DNA from: Paramecium pentaurelia
Taxonomy: Eukaryota > Ciliophora > Oligohymenophorea > Peniculida > Parameciidae
Assembly: GCA_905183005.1 (NCBI GenBank)
Contig: CAJJDO010000112.1
Location: 199,385-263,384 of the forward strand
Direction: 5' to 3'
Length of the DNA: 64,000 nt
Of the stretch, positions 1 to 12,784 are shown in pieces; position 1 is the stretch's first letter; every line of letters begins with the position of its first letter. The notes under the pieces were generated by a model. That model worked only from the letters and a program-made list of their open reading frames with translations. It was not told where the DNA came from and did not search any database. A program made the position numbers and the translations under genes.

Positions 1-93
1 AATTATTAAGAATGGGCCGAATTTCAATTAAATTACATTATATCATTATCTCATTAATTATAATTTTTTTCAATTCTATTTTTAGAATCGTAT

Positions 94-3000
94 TCATTTG
101 CTTTTTCTATTTTTTCTACAATGAAAATTTCTGGGTTTACCTTCGTCTTACTAATACTATTAAGATTATTTTTTATTTCTCTATTGCCTATATCTGATGG
201 TGATTCCTAAAATATTAAAATAATATACATTTTAATCTTTTTTTTTTTCATTAAAAATGCTCTCAAACATTTAAATACTTGGCTATTTATATCTTCCAGG
301 ATTAGCCCTGACTATTTCCATAAGATATTATCTAATCTTTTAAAATCGATCTCTTACTCTTTTTTACTATTCTCCCCTATTAATAAGTAATCTACGAAAG
401 AACCAATTCTTTTATTATAAATTTGGAAATTTCTTATTTATCTTTTCTCTAATCTTATCAATATTCTCTTATTAATCTTCTAATTAGGCTAGTATAATTT
501 CCCAAAGAATGATGATGATAAAGATAGAATTAATGCTTATCAAAATGATATAGAAAGGCCATATAATCTCTTGATTATCAGAAGATGAAGCTGAATAAAT
601 AGTCATACCAAGTACAATTGAAGTTTCACAAACTAGTGTGCTAATTTCATCAATTAGGTTCAGATATGATAATTTATAAGGTTTAAATTTCTTGGTCAAT
701 ATTGAATATAGGAATGTTATAATAAAGATCATAGCTGCCTTAATAATGATTAAATCCTCATAAAAGGTTAAAAAGACGATCATGAATCCTTTTTCAAGAA
801 TTTTGACGATCTCCCAAAAGTAAGCTTTTTCTGAATATTCGTTATACAAGTAACCCCAAATCTTTCTGGTCTCACTATCTGTCAATTTATTTCTCTTTTA
901 ATAAAGACTCAAAAACATATAAATAGGAATCACTAAAGCAAGACAAAGAGTAGAAGGTAAAATAAAAGTTATCATCCAATTAAAATGGGATTAAGTATCA
1001 TATCTATAAGCAACATTTCCTTGAATCCAATAGATATCTGAAATCTTCCTAAAAGACAATAACGAGATGAATCCTCCCAATAGAGTAGGTTATAAATATG
1101 TGAATAGATATATAGCACTTGTTGTTATGGCACTCTTGTTAGCTTTTGTCGGACTAATCAGAATCCATATAGTGTATAAAGATAAAAAGCTGATAATATA
1201 TATAATGGGCATGATGAGAGCCCAGATCATTCTAAAGTAAATGATATCAATGTTTGATATGGTAATCAAGAAACAATCTAATGAGAAACTCATTGATTCT
1301 ACAGGATTGCTAACAGAACGAATACTTGATTACAAAACACTTGGTAATTACAATTAAAATGTTGATATAGCTCCAACAATTTGAAGATAATTGGTCAACA
1401 CTTTAATTAATACTCCACCAAAACCTTCCTTTGGATTTTTAGCAAAGATCTTAAATTTTGATAATTTATTATCAAAGTCTATTTTATTTGCAGTTTCAAC
1501 AGTGCCTTTCACAGAAATTAATATAGAAATCATAGTCCAAAGACTAATCAGAGCAATTTTAATGGTGTTATCACCTATATTATCACAACTTCCACATTTG
1601 TATAATGAACTTAAAGAATATTATCCATTCCCTCTTACATTATAGATATCACACTATTCACAAAGGGCACCAACATGAGCATTTACACACAGATTATTCC
1701 CAGGATTCCAACCACCTATACAATTCTCAGGCATATTTTAACAGTATTCGATAGCATGACTGTATTCATATGGTCTCCAATAGAATGGTTTTAATTTGAC
1801 TCTTGCTGCATTAACTTCATCCATAGTAAATGGGTTTTTTATTAAACACTATTCTCCTGCCTATATATTATACTAATCGAATTGAGAATCACATAAAACA
1901 CAAGTTCCATCTGGCTTTTTGTACTCTCCTCTTTAACATGGGAATGTTTACAAGTCAAATATAAGGGAATAGTTAGTTTGAAAAGAAGTTAATTAATATG
2001 GAGATTCTTATGAATACAAGCCAATAGATATTGAATTACATTAAATTTCTAGTTGTAAATATCCTATATAATTTAAATCTGGATTGAAATAAACAATAAG
2101 GGAATCTAAATTATAATCTTATGAAGTTTCATTAAAAATTACAGTCTTCAAATTTATTAGGCTTGAATTATAAGTTTCTTATTTTTTATCTAAGATTTAA
2201 CGACTTTTTAGAGAACACTCAGTTCCGGTAAGGTTTTTAATTCTATCATATTATTTGTTTAAAGGGATTACTCTTAAACTAAAATTGTAGCTGATAAAAC
2301 TTTAAGTATTTTCATCAAAAAAGTTATAGAGAGACACGATTTATCCACTAGGAACCATTATATATTTGTAAACATTTGAACCTATTGTGTAATTACTTTA
2401 GATGACTTAGTCAACAATTTATTCATTATTGTTAATTATTCTCTTTGTTAAAAGTAATTAATTTCCTATCTAAACAGTTAATTAGGATGGATTGTCAGCC
2501 ATATTATCTCCAAAACTTTTAGCTTTGTTATTTCTAAGATAATTATTCAAAGTCTTAGGATCATTCATCTAATAATTTCCCAAATATAATCCTCCTCCAA
2601 CATTTGCATTATTATGTGTGATTAATGAATTATATAAATGTAATTTAGAACCATCATATTACTAATAGTAAATTGCTCCTCCAGACTATATCGCTGCATT
2701 TTAGTTAAATATACAATTATTGATTAAAGCGTTAATTTATGAGATTAACAAAGCCCCTCCATATGTTGCTTTATTCTGAATAAAAACACTGTCTATAAAT
2801 TTGACTTATGTATGGATATTGCTAATCGTCTAATCAGATTCTAAAATTCTATTTGAATTTTATATTTGAATAGATTTAACATCCTTAGATGATATAACAA
2901 CACAACCAAATTTACCACATGTATTATTTTTGAATGTTGAATCTATGATATAAACCAAATTAATTGAGTCTGCTTTGTCAATATTTGTAATTTGAAATAT

Positions 3001-6000
3001 GCTACTTTCACAATTTGAACAATAATTTTATTCCATATTGAAGGTTTAAAAAAATAGATAATGTAATATAGACACTTGATCTATCTTAAAAATTGTAATC
3101 AACTATTATCTTCCATTAATTATCTTATAAAAATTATAAAGTGAAATTATTTATTTTCTCTTATTACTATAATAAACATCCATTATCTATGGAATCACAA
3201 AATTTTAATTGCATTTATATACAGTATTCACAAGAATCTCTACCTTTTCTTCTGGAATATCCACCAACCCATGAAATTCTATTACATTATCTACAGAAAC
3301 CTCATTTAATGTAATTGTACTTTAATATTCTAAATCTATAATAATAATAATTACTTTTATTTAGTATTATGTTAATAATTGATTCTGATAACATAGTAAA
3401 ATTCTTAATCTCTACATTTTTTAATTTCATTGATTGGCAACCTTAACAATTCAAAAATCCATAATTAAAGATATTTTTATATAAACAATTTTGCATTGTA
3501 ACATTACCTTAATCTATTGAGATTAAATAGTTATTTTTTTGATTCAATATTTCAGTTTGTTTCATATCTACTATTTCCTCTAAATAACTTAAATATCCAC
3601 TGTAAGTATTAATAATTTGAACATTATAAAATTGAATCATAAGTAATAAAGAAGAACTTGTAAAGCTAACTGGTGTTCTTAAAAAAGGAGTCAATAAGGA
3701 GTATATATTCTAAATGCTAAAATCTGAAAATTAGATTAAACTATTCACTCTAGAAGGCTCAATATAAATGCATCCTCCTTCATTTCTACTATATGAATTA
3801 GTTACGGTTGTATTTTATATTAATAAGTCTAATTGAGATTAAGATGAATCAATATATAAAGTACCTCCTTGAGATCTCTCTAAATTCGTTTCTATAGTCT
3901 TACAATTAGAAAATTAAGAATTCATCAATTTCAATGAACCCATAGATTAAGGTATCAAATAAAAAGCTCCTCCAAATAATGCTTGAGTATTGTTCACATA
4001 TACATTATCCATTAAGATCTCTGAACCTTTTATATAACCAGCTCCTCCTTTAGAATATATTGGAAATGATTCGATTAAATCTTCCAAATATACTTAATCA
4101 TTCTATTAGAATCCCCAATTTAAATGTTGTGAAAAAGATTAGAACTCAATGTTATTTTGATCTAAAAACTATGAATCCATTAATGAGACTGATTTACCAA
4201 TCAAAATAAGATTAGAATTCTCTCCATTTGTAACAATATTTTTATAAAATACTGAATCTCTCATCTCAATAGTTGAATATGGAGTAATTAATAAAATTGT
4301 TGAAGATGAAATAAAGGCTATATTGTCAATTTAACTATGTTAAATATTGCCTTCGAATATCAATTTCGAAAAAACTATTGTTTGTTCTTGTTCAGATTAT
4401 ATAGCTAATACTCCCAATTATTCTGAAGTCTTAGAAACCATCAGGATATTTCCAACAAATTTACAATTTTAAAGGAAAATCTTTTCTTATTGTCTTTTAT
4501 TTTATTTTTCAATAGATTTTATTAAAATCAAAGGTAAATTTATAGATGTGAGATTATACATAATAATATTTGACATTTCTAAGTTTAATATATTAAAAAA
4601 GAAAAGCATAGTAGTTTACCTGATTTCATCTACAGAAAAAAGACATGATTTTGAAGGATGAAGAATATTAAATTATTTAATCAACTGTCCTGTAAATTAG
4701 TTAATTATAACATTCTTAGCATTTTTTATTGTAAATTCAGGCAAATTTAAATTTCTCTATACAAATACATTAGTCAATTATAATGATGTTATGTCCAAAT
4801 AAATTGTAGAATTTTCTAAAGTAATTGCCTTCATTACTGATGATTTTTCCGATATCATATCATTCCTAATTAATGTAAGATCAGTGATCTTTAGTTCTAA
4901 AAATCTAAAGTTACTACTTTGTATTATTTCTATGAAACCCTTACTACTCACATAGTAATTATTTTAGAATTTGATATTATCAAATGTTAAAATGTTTGAA
5001 GTAACAGAATCCAAATCAGAATATACAATATTAATTAAATTGGTAATTACTCTATTATCATTACTTAATAGACTATTGCTATCAAAAAAGAAATTTTTAA
5101 TAACAAATAGTGGTAATTAAAATAGTTTTGTTCCTTCTAAAATGGCACTATTTTGAATAGTCAAATCTTAAAGTTTTACATCAAGAGCACCTTATAAAAT
5201 TGCATAACCAGACTTTGTTAATGTATCTCGAGCAGCAGAAAACCCTATAATTATGAAGCTTGACTTTCTCTCAGATAATGGAAAATATGTTTCAAATAAT
5301 GATGATGAAATAAACTTATTTTTAATTGATTTTATTTAAGTGATTTCATGAAATTGATTGTTGCAATTATCTTATAAAATTTGAAGGATTATTTAAGTAT
5401 TTTAAAATTCAGAATTCAATAGTGTAATATTATTTGCCAAGAATTCAAATCTATCAATAATTTTTTTGCTAAATGAATAAGCAATAATTCCTTAGGTATC
5501 AACTATTTTCGAATTAATGATTTAAAATTTATTAATTTAGACATTTAAAGGATCCTTGATTTAGATTTAAAATCTATATGTATCTGAATCTTTTATTATG
5601 AAATTTTCAAGATTTACACTGACTCTATTAAGCTAAGTTATACCAATAGAGCTTTATTTGGTTGATTTGACAATTAAAAAATTTTAAAGTGTAATTTTAG
5701 TAAAATCTTCGAGATAAAAAGTGCTTTGAATGAAAGTTTACTTTGTTATGTCTCCAATAAGTATAATTTCTAATTATTGGAGAGTAAAGACATTTCTTCT
5801 GAGATTTGAGAAGATTACAGAATTAGGTGGAATAATGCATGGTTCATCATTATAATATTTAAAATTTAGAATATATTTAGCTGATTTAATAGATTTTTTA
5901 TTGAGTTCATCAAAAAGCTTCTCAGATTCAATAGAAAAATGAGTTTCTGAAAATAAGTGAGATAATGCCATATTCTTGTATCGAAATGCATTCTTGTTAA

Positions 6001-9000
6001 TAGATGAATCGAGATCATAATCATATGCATATTAACTACAATAGATTGTATATTCTTATTCTAAATATTAATAACATTTTTAGTATTACTAACATAAAAT
6101 TTAAGTACTTAATATTGGATCACGATAGATGTACTAATATTACATTAAAGATTTATCTGGTTCATAACCCTTAATACAGGATTTGGAATAAATATCAAGA
6201 TGACTATATTATGGATTAAAGTAAGGATTAATTTTTCTAATTTCATCATCATTTAATTCTCGACATAAAGCACAATTAGCAGGACAGTCAGTGCATTTAT
6301 TATTTATTAAGGTTTGAATAGGTTAATTAGTATTTATTAAGGATGAAGGACATTCTACACAAATGTATAAATCATTTTGTATAATACATTTGGAACAACT
6401 GCATTTTGGAATGCATTTTTCATTATAAAGTTCATATCCTTCTTCACATGATGTACAATAAACTTCATAATCATCTACATTTGTGGTGGTACATTTCGCA
6501 TTAAAACTTGTATGACAATAATTTGCACAAGTTCTTGCACGATAATATGCCCTGATTTCCCATTTCCATCCATCTTTGTAAACTTTATGTTACATTTAAC
6601 ATGTTCTACAATGCAATTTTGCTACACATTAATAACATTAACCTGAAAAAATTTCAGCATAATAACCCTAATTGCAAAGCATACAATATTCATTAAACCA
6701 AACATAATTCTTTATACATTATTTGCAATTACTTTTAGTACATTCTGATAATAAATCTTTCTCATATTATGGTGTTACATCCAAGCTTCTTTTGACTTTT
6801 CTATCTATATTACAGATTACTGTAACATCTTATACTTTCCCACCTAGAGTTGCAGTCATATAATCTCCAAGAATCATTAAAATTCTTGTAATTAATCCTA
6901 GATATGAATGCTAATGAAACAGCATTATTTAGAAATGATCATCTTCAGATTCTGGAGCGATTTGAAGAGAATTAAAGTTTGGGTAATCTTAATCAGTAAT
7001 TTCAGAATATAATATGCATTTATCCTTACCCTATTCAAATTCATGTAAGCTGTATACATAACCTTTTTCACAAAGTGCGCATCTATCATAAAATTTAGTG
7101 GAAGGCTTAGAGAAATTAAGGTCTAAAGAACTTTAAAATTTATATTAATGAGTATCATTTTCAAATAAAGAGCGTTGAGAGAATTCTTAATATTAATAAA
7201 TACAATGAGGCATATTTTTAGGTTTGCAATTAATAAGATCAGCATCAATGAAAAAATCTTTGTTATCAATACATTTAAAACACTACATTTAAACAAAATC
7301 TCCATCCATAGGTATTCCTGGTTAACAAATTAGACAATTAGCTCCACATTATAAACATTCATTATTTACAGTATCTAAATAATAACCAATCTCACATTTT
7401 AAACAACCAAATTTTGATCCATCAAATATACAATCATTTGGACAAATGACTGGACATTTGTAACATTAATTTTAATAGAGTGTGTAACCTTATGAACATT
7501 CTATACATTTATCTGAATCACAAGAATTACAATTACTATTTACATTAATACATTCTCCATCAATAATTAAATAACATGTTTTGCATACAATTTTTATTTT
7601 TTAATCCAATTTTAACTTTACAATATAATCAGAATTTTCAGTCATCTCTCTTAAACAACCTTAACAAAGCTCTATTTCGATTTAGTTCATTTAAGCATTG
7701 AAATTTATAAGGAAATATTCATAATCTATTGGTATTCTAGCTTTCTTTTAATAAGCACTAGTTGAACTTGAAATTAATTATTCATAATCTTCTGTACAAA
7801 TTGGATTTGAATACCATGTGTACTATTAATTTAGACAATCAACACAAAACAATTTTCTTCTATTAATGAAATCTGGTTCCCTATTACCTGGACAATCAGC
7901 ACAATAAGTTACTTACCCAAATTAAACATAAAATTAACCTAAACCACAAGCAAATAAATTAGAATCTTCACCTTCAAGAATAGTAACATCTTAAAAGTAT
8001 TCTTGGCTTTCTAAAAGTTATATTATAATTCATTACTAACACATTGAGTATCTTCATTCTCAACATAAGAACCTTTACATCCACAGCTACTCTAACCTTG
8101 ATTGTATACTCGGTTTGAAGTTTCTTCATCTGGACAGGTTATACAATGAGTTTCTAAAGGGCCAAAACAACTTTAGCAACTATAATGACATTCTATTATG
8201 GAATAAAATACCCATACTTATAAAATATGAAATGTCATTATTATGGCAATATTAAAACTCAAATTATTAGATTTGACCTATAAAATTATAGAATTTATCT
8301 CCTCCTAGAGTCATATACAAGGATGTTTCAAATAAGTGAGTTTATTATAACTAATTTACATCTGTTTTTTTGTTGTAACCTCCATTTCCCCAAAAAATTG
8401 TATTCTAAATATTATTTGTTCCACTTCTTCCTTCTTCATAAATAAACCAATGCCATTCTGTTATTGCCTTACTATAATATGAACTCAAATAACTTATCAT
8501 ATCATTATGATTTGTTGTATAAGGGATAAATGGGTCATTCTCATGATAAGTAGTCACTATCAATCCGGATGAATCAGGTTAATCTGAGTTTTACAAATAT
8601 TACCAAAATAATGCTCTATCTCCATAATATTGATCGTCTTCATATTTATTCTTCAAAGTCATTCTAAATAGAGCTAAAGTTCTCTATTAATATAATGGAA
8701 CCTGAGAAACTCTCACCCATCCACTTATAAAAAAGCGAGAGTTTTCGTATTTCAATTTTGATAATATCCGAGCACTTTAATCATTAAAGATTGCATTATC
8801 AAAATTTATAATTTTACTCACTCCTGAACATTCTAATTCCTTTATACACTCAACCGATTCTAAACTATCTAGAAAAGATTAAATATCTGGATAATAATTG
8901 GACTCCCCTGTTCTTAAATCCATATCACTAATCAATCCGATAAACACACTTAAATTATAATTTATGGACTCATCAAATGGATTAATCACCTATTTTTAGC

Positions 9001-9568
9001 ATTCTAATTACATCAACGATTTATCCTAAATGATATTATTTAATCAAGTCATCTATGTCAAAAGGTCCCCCTGCTGACATACTTACATGAAAAACATCAT
9101 TATCTACATAAAGAAACATACTGTAAGATTTCAATGTTTCTTTGAAACAAAAATAGAAAAAAACCCATTTTTTATTGGCTATAGCTACATTAATTTTCAA
9201 TTCTCTAATTTATAATACTCCTCCATGCTATATTAATAATCGATGATAAAATATCAATTTTTCTCTATCTATTACTATAAAATATGATAATATAATTCTT
9301 TCTGTATATTTTTCTGTTAACACATGCATACTTGATATTGTTTAACTTAATTATTCTGGACTTCCATATCCTGATTCATATTTTGTCCAAACTCCCCAGC
9401 CATAACTTTTTGTTCCTAAACCGCTTAAGTTTTATTCAATAATTCTTTATTCTGTATCTGGTTTTGTGATGGTATCAAAAACACAACTACTCATCCCCTA
9501 ATAACAACTAACTTATTTTTAATATCTTACCAAATGATGAATATCATAACAGCCGTAAATTACATCAT
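94..9568 (-). CDS. Giant secreted/multi-pass membrane protein with lectin-like, cysteine-rich and beta-helix regions
   Basis: About 3,130 residues if TAA/TAG are Gln. The start at 9568 gives a signal-peptide-like N-terminus (MMQFTAVMIFIICC) split by a 23-nt intron (9508-9530). The next 700 residues look like a lectin/laminin-G-type fold; a 22-nt intron near 8.98 kb restores frame. From about 8.2 to 6.2 kb the protein is packed with Cys pairs (CxxC) like growth-factor-receptor/furin repeats. From 6.1 to 2.0 kb come Asn/Ile/Ser-rich repeats typical of a right-handed beta-helix. Near 1.7 kb is a CIGGW...C...G.LCEQC motif, followed by several hydrophobic helices (1.6-0.5 kb) and a charged, Gln/Lys-rich cytoplasmic tail ending in TGA at 94-96. 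This order recurs in large ciliate surface proteins. The frame changes once more between 5.9 and 0.9 kb, so at least one further intron (length 3n+1 overall) is not placed. Function unknown; adhesion or sensing is only a guess. Confidence 0.8.
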
Positions 9569-9823
9569 TTACTTAATTGAAATAAATTAACAATTATATA
9601 AAAATTAAAACGTATAATATGAATAATAATTATAATAATTCCAAAAAATCTTAATTTTAAACGAATTTAATATTATTTCCATTTCAAAATACTAAGAACC
9701 TATATTTCATTCCTAATACTATTCCTTTTTCACTATTGTATGAGAGAAAAAATAACTGATATAAGTTTTATCGATGCTTTTAAAATTAAATTAATTTAAT
9801 ACATGCTTACATTTGTAGTATCA

Positions 9824-10186
9824 TCATTGAAATTACCATTTTTAATTCTAAAACAAATGTAAATTATTATCCTTTTTTACACGAGTACTATTGAATTCAT
9901 TAATATTTTTATTTACATCATAAAATATACTAAAATAAAGGACAAATTTACTATTAATTAAAATGTTCTTAAAATGAATGCAACCATTTTCTTCCTTCAA
10001 TAATTTTATTACAATATTTTATTAATACTCTTCAAAATTAATACTAAAAATCAAGTTTTTATATAAAATAACATTCTTAATATAAATTGGTTAACTCAAT
10101 AAATTAATAATTTTATGAACAAAAAAACTTTTACATAAAATAAATATTTTTATATTTAATAATAATATATTATTGATTAAAATCAT
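9824..10186 (-). pseudogene. Probable decayed fragment of a beta-helix surface-protein paralogue
   Basis: An open frame of 120 codons lies just upstream of the giant gene on the same strand. It contains segments such as SQPIYIKNVILYKN and EENGCIHFKNILINSKFV, which resemble the beta-helix rungs of the neighbouring giant protein. It lacks a signal peptide, cysteine modules and membrane segments, and there is no clear continuation on either side. I read it as the remnant of a tandem duplicate; it could also be a chance open frame in A/T-rich DNA. Confidence 0.3.
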
Positions 10187-10275
10187 CTTATATTATCCAT
10201 TTTGTTATTAAGAAAATGTATTAAAAAAAGATTCATCAATAAAAAGAAATAATCAATTAATTATTATTATAATTA

Positions 10276-10634
10276 ATGAAATTATTGATATTATTAATAG
10301 TGTTATCAAGCATATTCTGTAGAGAACATAGACCTATGGCAGGAGGTAAATTCAAACCAGATTAAAATGATTAAGGATTAGGATAGGCAATAGCATATGC
10401 AAAATAAAATTTTAAAAGTTCTAATTATTTAGATAATAATTAGCATCTTGTGCTGGTACTTCTGGATATTCATGGGATAAAATTTTGAATGTGGAATAAC
10501 AGATTGTGAATGGAAGCAATTATTATATTTCAGCTTTGTTAAAAAATGGAGATAAAACAAAAAATGTTAAAATTGTAGTTTATATGCCTGCTTCACCACC
10601 AAGCATAAGAATAACATCATGCTCAGTATTTTGA
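10276..10634 (+). CDS. Secreted cystatin (papain-family cysteine protease inhibitor)
   Basis: 110 residues. Residues 1-15 (MKLLILLIVLSSIFC) form a signal peptide. The mature part carries the three inhibitor landmarks: the N-terminal glycine pair in MAGG (21-24), the first hairpin QIVNG (67-71, consensus QxVxG), and a second-hairpin region MPASPPS (95-101), where the usual Pro-Trp is replaced by Pro-Pro. A 26-nt intron (gttcta...aattag, about 10418-10443) is needed to join AKQNFK to TSCAGTSGYSW; with it the gene is exactly 111 codons. Two cysteines in the mature domain (50 and 107) could pair. Cystatins block papain-like proteases, so a secreted form could restrain secreted or phagosomal cathepsins. 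It converges on the HSF gene with a 24-bp gap. Confidence 0.85.
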
Positions 10635-10658
10635 AATATGTCATGATGATAAGATAAT

Positions 10659-11397
10659 TCAAATGAAATAGTCTTTTTTGATTTTTTTATTTTGTTGATC
10701 TTATCCAAAGACTCTAGAAACCAATTTAATGAGATCCTTTTTGGTAATACTTTTTTCTAGAATTTTGAACAAAGACTCTGCACTAATGTTGTTGGTTAAC
10801 CAATCGAACAGTTTTTCTTATTAGTGATCGTTTTTTTATCTAGATAAGTAAATCTGAATAAGTATTACTTTATCTTACATAATTCTTACCATAAAAAGGC
10901 ATTCTCCTTTTTTAATTTATCACTTTGTTGAATGATATAGGTAAACAAAGACTCCAATTCTTAATTTCTCAACGTTAACATTGACAATTCTTGATTAATT
11001 TATTCAATGTTTGGCAGTATGATAATTTAATCATTTACTTTTCTTTTTATTTAGGGAAGCAACTCTCTTTATTGTCTTTATAATATTTTACTTCTAATTT
11101 CTTCTGAACAATTTATGTTTAAAAGAATTCTTTTCTGTCTTATGAAAATCATACATATTTAACTTATATTCTTAAATATAACTTATACCTGTCTGACAAA
11201 TGAAGCAAAATTAGAATGCTTAAAGTAATTGGGCAATATGTCATTCTAAAAAATATTGATGTCTTTCACTTGAAATCCATCACCGTTGTCATTCCAACTC
11301 ACAATATCATCGTAATCTGAATGCTAGAATATTTTGAATGAGATACCTCTAAAATAGAATATACTTTATACAAGAAACCAGGACCTTCTTTATTCAT
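10659..11397 (-). CDS. Heat shock factor-type transcription factor
   Basis: 211 residues after removing four introns (23, 26, 25 and 29 nt); the total is then exactly 212 codons. An HSF DNA-binding domain occupies about residues 6-95. Hallmarks are GPGFLYKVYSIL at the start, the recognition helix SNFASFVRQLNMYDFHK, then FKHKLFRRN and ELLPQIKRK. A coiled-coil trimerisation region follows (about 105-165: leucine/isoleucine repeats, KKENAFLWQEL). The C-terminus is a short Lys-rich tail. HSFs bind nGAAn arrays and activate chaperone genes; no long activation domain is visible here, so this may be a short or regulatory paralogue. Its ATG is only 8 bp from the ATG of the divergent gene at 11406. 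The start is chosen because the DBD begins directly after it. Confidence 0.9.
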
Positions 11398-11405
11398 TAT
11401 TAATT

Positions 11406-12475
11406 ATGTTATTAATTATACTACTATCAATAAATGCATTTGCATATGTGCATAAATAGGAGTAATACTTGATGGACGTATATAACAAAATGAATGGAAT
11501 AAAAGAATTTCTATCTTAATTAGAATACTATACAGCATTAGAAAAGTTAGAAATGAAATAAAAGGGTAATCTTGAATTTGAAGAAGAAAGCCTTACAATT
11601 TACAAGGAACATTATTAAGAAGTAATGCAAAAAGTTATAATATAGTTTATAAAATCCTTTAAGAAGTAATAGACAAGCAATAAAAATGAGAAAGAAGAAA
11701 TAAAATAGTTTTTGAGGGAAACATTTCCAGAAGCCATTGAAAAGATAAAACGAATAATTGCAGACAAAGTAAATTTATAATTAAATTCAGGAAAAATTAA
11801 TCGAAGGTGATATTAAAGAACTAGCCAAAATCAAGCATTAATAGCCAGAAGACATAAGTAAAAGATTTGAAGAGTTCAACTATCTACATTAGAAGATTTA
11901 AGAAGGTATTATAATTAATCAATATAATTAGTATTGGAATCAAATGATGAATAAGATATTTATAAGACCTTAGAATTATTAGAATCTAAGATTATGATAG
12001 GTTCTTTCAAATAAATGCAAAGTTAAGAAGTAGATTTCTTTATGAAGAGTGTTGATAAACTTTTCAGAGAAAAATAGAATCCCAATAAGAAATAAGAATC
12101 TATCTAATTAGTTAGCTTAATGAGAAGTGTAATATCCGAATATCTCATTAAAATGATGAATGATTAACTTGAATCTTCTTTTGATTTATTGGATAAGGAA
12201 CTCTTCTTTACCGAATCCAAAAATACTCATGTCAACGCTAAAGAATAATATATTGCTCTCTTACGTAAATTAGAATGTAATCCTTATTCTAATTCTTAGA
12301 ATTGCATTACACAGTTTGGAAAGAAGTGATGGAATTACCATATGATAATTATTTACTTGAAATAGGTGAAAAATAATATGAATAAGCAACTCAAATAGGG
12401 AATCGTGCCATATCATACCACACTTAAATGGACGATATGATAAAAGCAATGCTAGAACGTTTTTTATAAAGATGA
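11406..12475 (+). CDS. Secreted coiled-coil protein, unknown function
   Basis: 332 residues after three introns (22 nt near 11.77 kb, 26 nt near 11.91 kb, 23 nt near 12.28 kb), giving exactly 333 codons. The N-terminus MLLIILLSINAFA is a classical cleavable signal peptide. The rest is almost wholly helical, rich in Glu, Lys, Gln and Leu, with heptad-like spacing and no cysteines after splicing. Length and composition recall secreted coiled-coil proteins of ciliate secretory granules (trichocyst matrix proteins), but I see no motif that proves membership. Divergent from the HSF gene with an 8-bp gap between start codons, so any promoter must lie partly inside the HSF coding sequence. Confidence 0.8.
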
Positions 12476-12784
12476 AATTAGTTTCTATGAATTAATAAAT
12501 TATACAATTATTGATATGGAATAAATAAATTAATGAATTTCATCTTTATCTCATAAAATTCTTAAAAATTAATTTAGTTATCTCTCATTCTGATAATTCT
12601 ATTCAATTTAAACTTATTATATACTCTTATTAATGATAGTGCCAAATCTTTATTATAACAAGTTATGAATTAATTTCCTATACATTTTTGATCTCATATA
12701 TATAAAGTCTATTATATAAAATAGCTAATACTCTTTAAAAATAATAAAATAAAATTATATATAAAATTGGTAAATATATTATAA
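12476..12784. other. A/T-rich spacer between convergent genes
   Basis: About 310 bases of strongly A/T-rich DNA separating two convergent stop codons. No open frame with coding character, RNA structure or repeat stands out. Confidence 0.6.

Noticed and set aside
4579..4619. 41-nt GT...AG segment in the giant membrane-protein gene
   Set aside because: Looks like an intron, but its length does not give the phase change actually needed between 5.9 and 0.9 kb, so it is not annotated.
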